DNA of 5,668 nt from JBOHHR01 sp050740975. Its GTDB lineage: Bacteria > Pseudomonadota > Gammaproteobacteria > JBOHHR01. Location: assembly GCA_050740975.1 (NCBI GenBank), contig JBOIEE010000229.1:1-5668 (forward strand). The letters are read 5' to 3'. Made by a program: the position numbers and the translations under genes. Shown piece after piece: positions 1-5,668 of the stretch (positions are counted from its first letter, which is position 1; each line of letters begins with the position of its first letter). The notes beneath the pieces were generated by a model. The model was not told where the DNA came from. It did no database searches and saw only the letters and a program-made list of their open reading frames with translations.

Positions 1-1002
1 CAGCTCGGGATACCGTCTGGCATGGGTCTGCATTCCCTTAAACTCAATGGCGCGCAACAGATCAAAGTGCTGGAAAATAATAACTGTGCGGTTACACAGA
101 GGACACTGCTGATCATAGAACACGGTAAGCCGCGATTGCCTCAGCGCAAGCGCCACTCGCAGTCTGCGCCACCAGGAAAAAGGCACCATCAGAGCATAAT
201 GGATCAACATCCCAAAGCCAAAGGGATAGATGTTGAGCGAGACCATGATCCCCAGGTGAAAAGCGATCCCAAATAGCAATAAGGGCACACGAAAGCGGCG
301 AAAATAGAGCACAAAGATGAAAACGAATTCAAAGACGAGGATGGAATAGCCGATCACGCTTTGCAGTAGCTGGTTGTTCAAGAGCCACGTGAGGTCGATT
401 CCTGACATGTAATAGGGCAGGGAAGAGGGCAGCCATGCCCCCATACCGTTGCGCCAGAACTCGGCATAGAGCTTGTGCACTGCGGAGTCGAAGTAGAGCA
501 GCCCTAGTGAGACGGCTAAGGGAAGGTAATAGCAAAGCACCGAAACACGCCGGGGGGGATCGTAGTGTTCAGCCGTTGTGGAGTGCTCGAGCTTAAGCCG
601 CAAGCGATCCAGGGATAGAACCCGTTCCGTCGGTAAAAAGATCAAGAGTAAGCCGGTGCTGGTCATCAACTGGTCAAAGCCGCCATCAAAGTCTTGCCAC
701 ATCGGCGTAAACACGATGAACACGACCCAAAAGAGGTAATTCATAACCGCAGCGGCGCGGGTGTACCGTCCAAGAACCAAATGGACTGCTGTGACTCCCC
801 ACAGCAACAGCAAAAACGGGAGCATGGGGGAAGCGACCTCGATATAGGGAACGGGGTCGAACACCAGGTGGCCAAAATAAACGAGAAAAACGACTTCGCT
901 GAGCACAACCAGGCCGAACAAAATGCGGAACAGGGCGAGACCGGTTGCCGGCACCTGCTTTTGCAGTCCGCGTTTTACCGCACCCAAGAGGATTTGATAC
1001 AT
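1..1002 (-). CDS. HTTM-family membrane protein fused to a C-terminal DCC (DUF393) thiol-disulfide domain, 3' end outside window
   Basis: An unbroken reading frame of 334 codons starts at ATG 1002-1000 and runs off the left edge with no stop. Residues 1-280 are very hydrophobic, with likely membrane segments near 20-43, 60-78, 83-100, 112-123, 155-171, 215-234, 239-256 and 257-275. The stretch DFDGGFDQLM...FLPTERVLSLDR (about 104-133) and the DSAVHKLYAEFW stretch (172-183) fit the HTTM family, which is related to vitamin K-dependent gamma-glutamyl carboxylase. Residues about 290-334 begin a DCC/DUF393 domain with the signature FYDQQCPLC (295-303), whose cysteines are C300 and C303. HTTM and DCC domains are known to occur together in bacteria; the bacterial substrate is unknown, and a redox-linked membrane enzyme is an inference. 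No strong ribosome binding site precedes the ATG, and no other ATG, GTG or TTG lies in frame between it and the upstream repeat. The missing part is probably the rest of the DCC domain. Confidence 0.85.
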   Translation of the reverse strand, partial: MYQILLGAVKRGLQKQVPATGLALFRILFGLVVLSEVVFLVYFGHLVFDPVPYIEVASPMLPFLLLLWGVTAVHLVLGRYTRAAAVMNYLFWVVFIVFTPMWQDFDGGFDQLMTSTGLLLIFLPTERVLSLDRLRLKLEHSTTAEHYDPPRRVSVLCYYLPLAVSLGLLYFDSAVHKLYAEFWRNGMGAWLPSSLPYYMSGIDLTWLLNNQLLQSVIGYSILVFEFVFIFVLYFRRFRVPLLLFGIAFHLGIMVSLNIYPFGFGMLIHYALMVPFSWWRRLRVALALRQSRLTVFYDQQCPLCNRTVIIFQHFDLLRAIEFKGMQTHARRYPEL

Positions 1003-1062
1003 CGTGGATAGGCGGGAGCGGTTGGTAAGGGTGCGTGTTTCGTTATTGCGCCTGCGTCCCTC

Positions 1063-1207
1063 AGAGCTTGTGAAAAAATCTACTGCGCTCGGGATCTCGC
1101 GTTCCGGCGGTGCTCGGAATCCTCATGTATTTCAATATACACTCCGGTTCCTGTGCTCCGGCGGAACGCGACCTTCCTTCGCTCGCGACGATTTTTTCAT
1201 AAGCTCT
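1063..1207. repeat. 145-bp imperfect inverted repeat, MITE-like
   Basis: The outer 18 bases at 1063-1080 (AGAGCTTGTGAAAAAATC) match the reverse complement of 1190-1207 at 17 of 18 positions. Further in, both arms contain CGCGTTCC followed by a CGG-GC stretch (left from 1098, right ending at 1170), then GGAA (1117-1120), and the arms meet in a nearly palindromic centre, GTATTTCAATATAC, at 1127-1140. Between the outer and inner blocks the arms are diverged (17 versus 19 bases). Almost the whole segment can fold into one long imperfect hairpin. It has no coding frame worth calling, and it sits between fetB and the HTTM gene with its right end on the last base of the fetB stop codon. The layout is that of a non-autonomous, MITE-like or REP-like dispersed element. 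No clear target duplication is visible; TCAG occurs at 1061-1064 and 1207-1210 but overlaps the arms. Confidence 0.75.
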
Positions 1208-2016
1208 CAGGCCGGGGGACCGCTGGCTAAATGGTCGAGACGCAAGCGCTGCCGGTCGTCAAATAATTGCCTCTCACCCAGCCAGATCGCGATTAGGGTG
1301 CCGAAACCTGTAGCGAGGGTGATCAAGAACAACACTAAGATCTGATATTTTACCGCTTCCAACGGTGCCTGACCCGCCAAGATCTGGCCGGTCATCATGC
1401 CGGGTAAGCTGACAACGCCAGCCGCCGCCATGGCGTTGATAATGGGTATCATGGCGCTATTCAGGCTCTGGCGGCGAAGCTGCGAAAGCGCTGTGCGGCC
1501 GTCTTGGCCGAGCATCAACCTGGCCTCGATCAGGTCGCGTTGTTGGTAGGCTAGCTGCGTTAAGCTGTCGAGTGCAAGCGCGATCCCGGTCATAGTGTTG
1601 CCGAGGATCATGCCGAGGAGGGGGATGGCGTAGCGGGGTTCATACCACGGTTTGGCGTCAATAATGACCAGCAAGGTTACTAGGGTTACCACAAACGAGG
1701 AGGTAAACAGGCTGAGCGTGCCTAAGCCATAGCCCCAAGGGCCGGCGAAGCGACGCTCTTGTCTCGCGATCACCTCACGCCCTGCGATCAAGACCATCAC
1801 CAGCGCGATCGCGGCCACCCAAAGAGGATCAGAACGGGTGAACACAAACTTCAATGCCAGGCCAACCAGCGACAGTTGAATAAGCGCGCGAAACGCGGCG
1901 ATCACCATCGATTTCCCTATCCCCAATCCCAATCGCTGGGTAAGCAGAGCGAGTAGCATCACCAGCGCCGCGGCAAGGCCGAGGTCGAAACCGCCAATGC
2001 TGATAGTTTCGTTCAC
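1207..2016 (-). CDS. fetB: FetB-type (UPF0014/YbbM) ABC exporter permease
   Basis: A 269-residue integral membrane protein of typical length for the UPF0014 (FetB/YbbM) family, whose E. coli member forms an iron exporter with FetA. About seven hydrophobic segments are visible (near 11-29, 37-58, 66-82, 98-119, 129-150, 189-209 and 224-246). Family motifs are clear: RALIQLSLVG at 43-52, YEPRYAIPLLGMILGN at 125-140, a cytoplasmic EARLMLG stretch at 164-170 that probably contacts the ATPase, and SLPGMMTGQILAG at 203-215. The start is GTG at 2016-2014, only 8 bases after the ATPase stop; a GGTAGGG stretch just upstream may act as ribosome binding site, and translational coupling is likely. The TGA stop (1209-1207) shares its last base with the inverted repeat. 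The family is secure; iron as the substrate is transferred from E. coli and not shown by the sequence. Confidence 0.9.
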   Translation of the reverse strand: MNETISIGGFDLGLAAALVMLLALLTQRLGLGIGKSMVIAAFRALIQLSLVGLALKFVFTRSDPLWVAAIALVMVLIAGREVIARQERRFAGPWGYGLGTLSLFTSSFVVTLVTLLVIIDAKPWYEPRYAIPLLGMILGNTMTGIALALDSLTQLAYQQRDLIEARLMLGQDGRTALSQLRRQSLNSAMIPIINAMAAAGVVSLPGMMTGQILAGQAPLEAVKYQILVLFLITLATGFGTLIAIWLGERQLFDDRQRLRLDHLASGPPA

Positions 2017-2024
2017 CGCACGCC

Positions 2025-2636
2025 CTACCGCAGGCTGCCGTTCGAAAGACGAATGACCCGGCTTGCGACGCGTTGGATTTGCGTGTTATCGTGGCTGACC
2101 CACAGCGCGGCCGCGTGCTCTTCCGCCAGGTACTGTTTGATCAGGGATTCCACCTTGAGCGTATTGCCCGGATCCAGGTTGGCGGTCGGCTCGTCTAGGA
2201 GCAACACCCTCGGCCTATTAGCTAGGAGCCGTAGCAAAGCCAGGCGCTGACGCTCTCCGCTCGATAGCCGGGTTATGGGCCAGGTGAGGGCTGCGTCCTC
2301 AAAATCTAAAGCAGTCAGATACGGGGTCTTCGCAGATGGGAAATGCTCGCCCACGGATCCGAACCACCAATGCGATTCCGAAGGTAACAGAGCGACGCTT
2401 TGCCGCCATTGGACTGGAGGGAGCTCTTGCCTCGTCTCCCCGTTTAACCGAACCTGGCCGGTATTCGGGTCAAGGTCCGCTAAGGCCCGCAGCAGCAGAG
2501 TTTTGCCCGCTCCAGAAGGTCCCTGGAGAATGACGATCTCTTCGGCGTTTAAGCTAAGTGATAACGGTCCGAGATGACGGGTGCGCAACTGCTCTACGTA
2601 GAGTAGCACAGGCGTTTCAATTGGCGTGTGGGCCAA
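2025..2636 (-). CDS. fetA: FetA-type ABC transporter ATP-binding protein
   Basis: A 203-residue nucleotide-binding subunit that would power the FetB-type permease just downstream. Visible motifs in order: Walker A GPSGAGKT (39-46), signature LSSGE (124-128), Walker B VLLLDEP (144-150), D-loop NLD (153-155) and switch SHD (181-183). It is somewhat shorter than E. coli FetA (225 residues). The Q-loop is unusual: by alignment with the YCAQTPTLFGDTV stretch of E. coli FetA, the glutamine is replaced within LLPSESHWWFGSV (83-95). The start is uncertain. An in-frame TAA at 2645-2643 limits extension, leaving TTG at 2636 or GTG at 2609 (residue 10); neither has a good ribosome binding site, and TTG is chosen because it keeps the full N terminus. 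The gene follows kdsD after a 64-base gap with no convincing terminator. The gene symbol rests on the pairing with FetB. Confidence 0.87.
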   Translation of the reverse strand: MAHTPIETPVLLYVEQLRTRHLGPLSLSLNAEEIVILQGPSGAGKTLLLRALADLDPNTGQVRLNGETRQELPPVQWRQSVALLPSESHWWFGSVGEHFPSAKTPYLTALDFEDAALTWPITRLSSGERQRLALLRLLANRPRVLLLDEPTANLDPGNTLKVESLIKQYLAEEHAAALWVSHDNTQIQRVASRVIRLSNGSLR

Positions 2637-2700
2637 GGGTCTTTAGAAAGGACTCGCTACTGCGACGCATCCATCCGTCTAAATAGTAGACAGAGCACTT

Positions 2701-3681
2701 TTAGGCGACCTTCAAAAACTCGTGCAGGCGGGCGATCCCAAGTACATGTCCGCGCTCATCAATGACAGGCACCACGTTCAGAGGGCGGTCTCGTGCCTCC
2801 ATGAACTCAAGCACTTCTACTGCGGGGATCGATGGCGACACGGTCGCCGGGGAAGAGTTCATAACCTCGTTTGGACACAGGTCAAATATTGCCTCACGAT
2901 GCTGCGCGAGAAGCCGACGTAGGTCGCCATCGGTAAGAATTCCACCCAGGGTCCCATCGCCTTGAAGAAAGAGTACGATCCCGTGGCCGTAACGCGACAG
3001 TGCGACTAATACATCCTCCATGCGGGTACCATTCGCACTCAGCACGGCACAGGCTTCAGTGGGAATCATGAGATCCTCAACCCGCAATAGCAGCCTTCGG
3101 CCCAGGCGCCCGCCGGGATGATAGAGGGCGAAGTCCCTGGGTTGGAAGTCCCTCAACTTCATAAGCGCCATCGCGATCGCATCCCCAATCGCCAGGGTAA
3201 CGGTGGTAGAGGCGGTGGGTGCGAGATCAAAGGGGCAGGCTTCGCGTGGGATCTGATAGTAGAGGATAATGTCAGCCGCCCGAGCCAAGGTGGATCCGCG
3301 ATCACCGGTGATCGCGATCAAGCGAGCACCAATCTTCCGTAAAGCCGGGAGAAGATTGTTAAGCTCTTCACTTTCCCCACTTTTCGACAATGCGATCACC
3401 ACGTCACTGGGTGTAACTTGGCCTAAATCGCCATGGATTGCCTCCGTAGGATGTAAAAAAATTGCGAGCGTACCGGTGCTGGCTAACGTCGCGGCAATTT
3501 TCTGTCCGATTAAGCCGGATTTTCCGACACCGGTCAGGACGACTTTACCTTTTGCGGCAAAAATGATTTTGACCGCATCCACGTAAGCGTCGTCGACGCC
3601 GGCGAGCAGATGCTCCAGTGCTTCCGCTTCGATCTGTATCGCTTCACGAATTACGTTCTTGATGTCCGATGTGGTTTGCAT
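2701..3681 (-). CDS. kdsD: Arabinose-5-phosphate isomerase, KpsF/GutQ family (KdsD type)
   Basis: This 326-residue cytoplasmic enzyme should interconvert D-ribulose 5-phosphate and D-arabinose 5-phosphate, the first committed step toward KDO in lipopolysaccharide. The SIS sugar-isomerase domain spans about 40-175, followed by two CBS domains at about 206-260 and 272-324; the length is that of the family. Residues matching the E. coli KdsD active site are kept at a constant offset of five: K54 in TGVGKSG, E106 in SGESEEL, E147 in REACP and H188 in YHPGG. HGDLG (83-87) and LAPTASTT (153-160) are also present. The ATG at 3681 is the only sensible start, since no other start codon lies between it and an in-frame TGA about 30 bases upstream. 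Its ribosome binding site is weak. The usual neighbours kdsC and lpt genes are absent; vapC lies 35 bases upstream and fetA downstream. A GutQ or KpsF paralogue with the same reaction cannot be excluded. Confidence 0.93.
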   Translation of the reverse strand: MQTTSDIKNVIREAIQIEAEALEHLLAGVDDAYVDAVKIIFAAKGKVVLTGVGKSGLIGQKIAATLASTGTLAIFLHPTEAIHGDLGQVTPSDVVIALSKSGESEELNNLLPALRKIGARLIAITGDRGSTLARAADIILYYQIPREACPFDLAPTASTTVTLAIGDAIAMALMKLRDFQPRDFALYHPGGRLGRRLLLRVEDLMIPTEACAVLSANGTRMEDVLVALSRYGHGIVLFLQGDGTLGGILTDGDLRRLLAQHREAIFDLCPNEVMNSSPATVSPSIPAVEVLEFMEARDRPLNVVPVIDERGHVLGIARLHEFLKVA

Positions 3682-3716
3682 AGCTTTTGTGCTCGACGAA
3701 CGCTGTCCTCACTCTC

Positions 3717-4145
3717 CTATAAGGTGACCATGTGCTTCTTCTCGGCACCCCGGATAGCCTCCCAGGAAACGGAGGTATCAAATGTGACGAACTGCCCACC
3801 ATTCCGGAGGGCGAGCGCGAGCAAATAAAGATCCGTGAGCTGGCGCGGTCCATGAATGCGCGAAGAATCGGCGACTTGCGGGTCGAGCAAGCTGACGTCA
3901 TCGGGCCAGAACTCATGGAATGTACTTGTACTGGCTGCCGCTAAGTGTTCCATGACCGCTGGCATGGGCAATGCGTTCGGATAACCCGGATGCGACATGA
4001 TGCGTACACAACCATTTTGGGTAATTGGACAGGACGCCCAACCGTGCCGCGCATGGCCGGCGAACCATTTCGTGGCACGCGCATGCAGAGAGTGATCGGC
4101 ATCTAACAGGGCGATCAGCACGTTGACGTCCAGCAGTGCTCGCAT
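3717..4145 (-). CDS. vapC: VapC-family PIN-domain ribonuclease toxin
   Basis: A 142-residue PIN-domain protein, the usual length for VapC toxins, which cleave RNA using a magnesium-binding acidic cluster. The N terminus MRALLDVNVLIALL carries the first acid, D6. TDLYLLALA supplies D105, and VTFD supplies D123. Where many VapC proteins have a conserved glutamate (the ExxR position), this one reads TQNGCVRI, with N44 at the expected site and R48 after it; variants of this kind occur in the subfamily, so loss of activity does not follow. The start ATG (4145-4143) overlaps the antitoxin stop by one base (TGATG), and no ribosome binding site is visible, pointing to translational coupling. The TAG stop lies 35 bases before kdsD. 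The RNA target cannot be told from the sequence. Confidence 0.9.
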   Translation of the reverse strand: MRALLDVNVLIALLDADHSLHARATKWFAGHARHGWASCPITQNGCVRIMSHPGYPNALPMPAVMEHLAAASTSTFHEFWPDDVSLLDPQVADSSRIHGPRQLTDLYLLALALRNGGQFVTFDTSVSWEAIRGAEKKHMVTL

Positions 4146-4387
4146 CAGTAGACGTCGTCTTCGCGCAACTTGTCGATCAGGTCGTTGGTCACGATGCCTC
4201 CACGTTTCGGGAACGGACGGAACCCGTAGAGCGTCTTCGGTGCCGGCGTTGTCGTCGCTTGTGACGGCGCAGTCAAGGCGCTGCGGGCGAGTTCGGAAAT
4301 CACCTCCCCGATGGTTTTCTTCTCACGGCGGGCGCGGTCCTTAGCAGCCTGCAGTACATCGTTAGCAATATCAAGCGTCGTTCGCAT
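4145..4387 (-). CDS. vapB: VapB-type ribbon-helix-helix antitoxin
   Basis: An 80-residue antitoxin paired with the PIN toxin downstream. The N terminus MRTTLDIANDVLQAAKD followed by GEVISELARSAL (27-38) has the pattern of a ribbon-helix-helix DNA-binding domain: a beta strand at about 2-7 and helices at about 8-22 and 25-38. A linker rich in Thr, Ala and Pro (39-50) leads to a C-terminal segment (about 52-80, GFRPFPKRGG...LIDKLREDDVY) of the kind that wraps around and neutralises the toxin. The ATG at 4387 is fixed by the MRTTLDI strand; the ATG at 4391 is out of frame and reaches a stop after six codons. The antitoxin dimer is expected to repress its own promoter, and matching repeats lie directly upstream. 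The family is clear from the pattern and from the toxin partner. Confidence 0.87.
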   Translation of the reverse strand: MRTTLDIANDVLQAAKDRARREKKTIGEVISELARSALTAPSQATTTPAPKTLYGFRPFPKRGGIVTNDLIDKLREDDVY

Positions 4388-4416
4388 GCATCAGATGCTA
4401 ATGCATCAAGCATCAA
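4388..4416. promoter_or_regulatory. Candidate VapB operator: GCATCA repeats over the promoter
   Basis: On the plus strand GCATCAG or GCATCAA occurs at 4388-4394, 4403-4409 and 4410-4416, the last two directly adjoining. GATGC at 4394-4398 pairs with GCATC at 4403-4407 to form a palindrome, GATGCTAATGCATC, that covers the -10 box. Short repeats overlapping a toxin-antitoxin promoter are the expected binding sites for a ribbon-helix-helix antitoxin or the toxin-antitoxin complex. The repeats are seen directly; VapB binding is inferred. Confidence 0.55.
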
Positions 4417-4423
4417 TAGTCAA
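4395..4423 (-). promoter_or_regulatory. Predicted sigma-70 promoter of vapBC
   Basis: On the minus strand a TTGACT -35 box (4423-4418) and a TAGCAT -10 box (4400-4395) are separated by exactly 17 bases. The -35 differs from TTGACA at one position and the -10 matches TATAAT at four of six. Transcription would be expected to start near 4388-4389, one or two bases before the vapB ATG, which would make the message essentially leaderless. This is a pattern prediction only. Confidence 0.6.
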
Positions 4424-4583
4424 CTTAATACCGCCCCACGGGCGCACGATACCAGGGCCCGGAGGTAGAGCACTGCCCCGGTGTCCGGCTCCACGAACGC
4501 CCGCCAGTTCAGCGGCCCCCAACCTGGATACGGGTAAGTGAACAATATCTCCGTCACCACGTAATGCTGGTTACAGGTAGAAA
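4420..4583 (-). pseudogene. Coding-like remnant of an unidentified protein
   Basis: Between the peptidase stop and vapB, one minus-strand frame is open from 4605 to a TGA at 4422-4420. The part from about 4554 down encodes a stretch that looks like real protein: YVVTEILFTYPYPGWG, then LNWRAFVEP and DTGAVLYLRALV. The W-x-x-x-V-x-x-x-TGxVL pattern recalls segments of secreted-enzyme propeptide domains, but I cannot name the family. There is no start codon with a ribosome binding site and no room for a full gene. The frame ends inside the -35 box of the vapB promoter, as though the gene had been cut there. Its base composition resembles the GC-rich peptidase upstream. It may instead be a chance open frame. 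Confidence 0.35.
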
Positions 4584-5668
4584 TCAGGTGGTGGCCAATA
4601 CCCAAGCGGCGGCGGCCACCACCCGGACCAGGTCGGCCGCGTACGTCGGGTCGATCGTGGTGTCCGCGGCCCGGTGGTAGTTTGGGTTTGCGTCCGCGGC
4701 CGGGCCAGCTGAGGCGTCGATGAAGAAGTCCTCAGACAACAGGCACGCTGGGTACCCGTGGGCCTGGAACGAAGCGTGGTCGCTCCGACCAGACGCCGGG
4801 TCTCCAACCGGGCCGTTGGAGTGGTGCAACTGTGGCGGTGGAAGGGTTGGGGCGACCTGCGGGGCCAGCGCGGCGAGCAGGCCAGCTAGGGCAAGTCTCG
4901 ACGGCGGCCGCTGCCTCGAACCCGGCGTGCAGCTCCCACTTCTGTGGTGCGTCCCGATTGAACCCGATCATGTCCATCTGCCAGACGGCCGCGATGACCT
5001 CCCCGCGGGCCTTCGATCGGCGGGCGTACGCTCGGCTGCCGATCAGCCCCTGCTCCTCCGCATTGAACAGGACGAATCGCACTGTCCGGGTCAACGTCCC
5101 GGCAGCCGCCAAGTTCGCGAACCGCTCCGCCACCGCGAGCACCCCGGCCACGCCACTCGCGTCATCGTCCGCCCCAGGGGCCGGATCATTCCGCGGGTTG
5201 TACCCTGGCTCCGACCCGGCAGTCGAGTCCAGGTGTGCGGTCACCAGCACGAGCTCGGGCGACGTCCCGACCAGCTCCGCTTCGACGTTCTGGAGAGTGC
5301 GCCCGGCATGAGAGAATGGATGCCTCCGGACCTGCAAGCGGCCTTGGCCAGCGACATCCAGGTCAGCGACGAGCTGGTCCACCACGCGGGCATTCCCTTC
5401 CTCCAGGATGTGTCGGCTTTTCACACGCGTCCCACCCTCGGAACCGTCGAGTGCCCGCTGGCCGCTGTACCGCCCGACCGTTTGCGTCACTGCCGCCGCG
5501 TCGATCCGGGCGAACTCCGCGGCCACCTCTGGTGGGAGGGTCTGCGGGCCGAGCGCAGCGGCGGCCAACTCTGCGGGCGGCGGCGCGGTGTCCCACAGAA
5601 GCGGGTCCGGGGTCAGCTTCAGCGTGTGTCCCTGCCGAGCGCTGTCGAAGTGGAACGCATCTACCCCG
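4584..5668 (-). pseudogene. M28-family zinc aminopeptidase, frameshifted, 5' end outside window
   Basis: The first frame is open from the right edge (first full codon 5667-5665) with no stop, and carries most M28 metallopeptidase features: HLDS with zinc ligand His at 5235-5233, GADDDASG with Asp at 5166-5164, NAEEQGL with the catalytic Glu at 5058-5056 and a ligand Glu next to it, and MDMIGF with Asp at 4974-4972. After HAGFEAAAAVE the frame loses family character, while the adjacent frame continues it as LALAGLLAAL, GRSDHASF (last zinc ligand His at 4778-4776), LLSEDFF and NPNYH, ending at TGA 4586-4584. One extra base, or two missing, near 4893-4899 explains this. Read without correction, the protein lacks its final zinc ligand and continues in the wrong frame to a stop at 4734-4732. 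Members are usually exported peptidases; any signal peptide lies outside the window. A sequencing error is possible. The block is much richer in G+C than the rest. Confidence 0.82.

Noticed and set aside
22..276. Plus-strand open frame of 84 codons
   Set aside because: It is antisense to the HTTM-DCC frame, has no family character, and the minus-strand frame reads through with clear motifs.
694..1011. Plus-strand open frame of 105 codons
   Set aside because: Antisense to the N-terminal membrane segments of the HTTM gene; the product is Gln-, His- and Asn-rich and unlike a real protein.
1063..1207. Intrinsic terminator after fetB
   Set aside because: The hairpin is very long and its T/A runs lie inside the stem near the outer ends, not as a U-tract after a short GC-rich stem. 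A repeat element explains it better, though it may still influence transcription.
1004..1345. Plus-strand open frame of 113 codons across the inverted repeat
   Set aside because: It runs through the palindrome and antisense to the 3' end of fetB; no motif supports it.
2677..2691. Small hairpin GTCTA-AATAG-TAGAC between kdsD and fetA
   Set aside because: Only five base pairs, weak, and no U-tract follows; not enough for a terminator.
3269..3586. Plus-strand open frame of 105 codons
   Set aside because: Antisense to the SIS domain of kdsD, whose active-site residues are all conserved.
4388..4416. GCATCA repeats as a CRISPR-like or iteron array
   Set aside because: Units are only seven bases, spaced 15 and 7 bases apart, and lie on the vapB promoter; an operator is the simpler reading.
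4571..4807. Minus-strand frame of 78 codons in the peptidase 3' region
   Set aside because: Low-complexity Thr/Arg/Pro product in a shadow frame; the neighbouring frame carries SDHASF, SEDFF and NPNYH.
4832..5311. Plus-strand open frame of 159 codons
   Set aside because: Antisense shadow of the GC-rich peptidase gene, Ala- and Ser-rich, without recognisable motifs.

Overview
The window reads as a piece of a gram-negative, probably gammaproteobacterial, chromosome. The main reason is a complete KpsF/GutQ-type arabinose-5-phosphate isomerase, an enzyme that feeds KDO and lipopolysaccharide synthesis, next to a FetAB-type ABC exporter. The lineage is inferred from family content only; no ribosomal RNA or other marker gene is present. 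Every gene I can support lies on the minus strand, so transcription runs from high to low coordinates.

Reading in the direction of transcription: (1) 5668 to about 4440 is a GC-rich block. It holds an M28 zinc aminopeptidase gene that enters from outside the window and is broken by a frameshift near 4893-4899, followed by a short coding-like remnant of an unidentified protein (about 4583-4420). Hand counts of single 60-base lines give 75-78% G+C here, against about 40-53% in lines of the kdsD and HTTM genes. (2) 4423-3717 is a type II toxin-antitoxin pair, vapB-vapC, with a visible promoter and GCATCA-type repeats over it. The two genes overlap by one base. (3) 3681-2701 is a kdsD-type isomerase, 35 bases after vapC. 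(4) 2636-1207 is a two-gene ABC exporter of the FetA/FetB type, ATPase first, with 8 bases between the genes. (5) 1207-1063 is a 145-bp imperfect inverted repeat that looks like a MITE or similar dispersed element; its end coincides with the last base of the fetB stop codon. (6) 1002-1 is a membrane protein of the HTTM family fused at its C terminus to a DCC/DUF393 domain with a CPLC motif. It runs off the left edge.

The layout suggests a native cassette (kdsD, fetAB, HTTM-DCC) next to an accessory block (broken peptidase, remnant, toxin-antitoxin). The seam between the GC-rich debris and the toxin-antitoxin promoter lies near 4420-4440. All six intact genes could share transcription from the vapB promoter because no convincing terminator separates them, but this is inference. 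I found no CRISPR array, tRNA, rRNA or riboswitch, and no clearly new defence or biosynthetic system. The least explained items are the inverted repeat, the HTTM-DCC fusion and the apparently leaderless vapB start.
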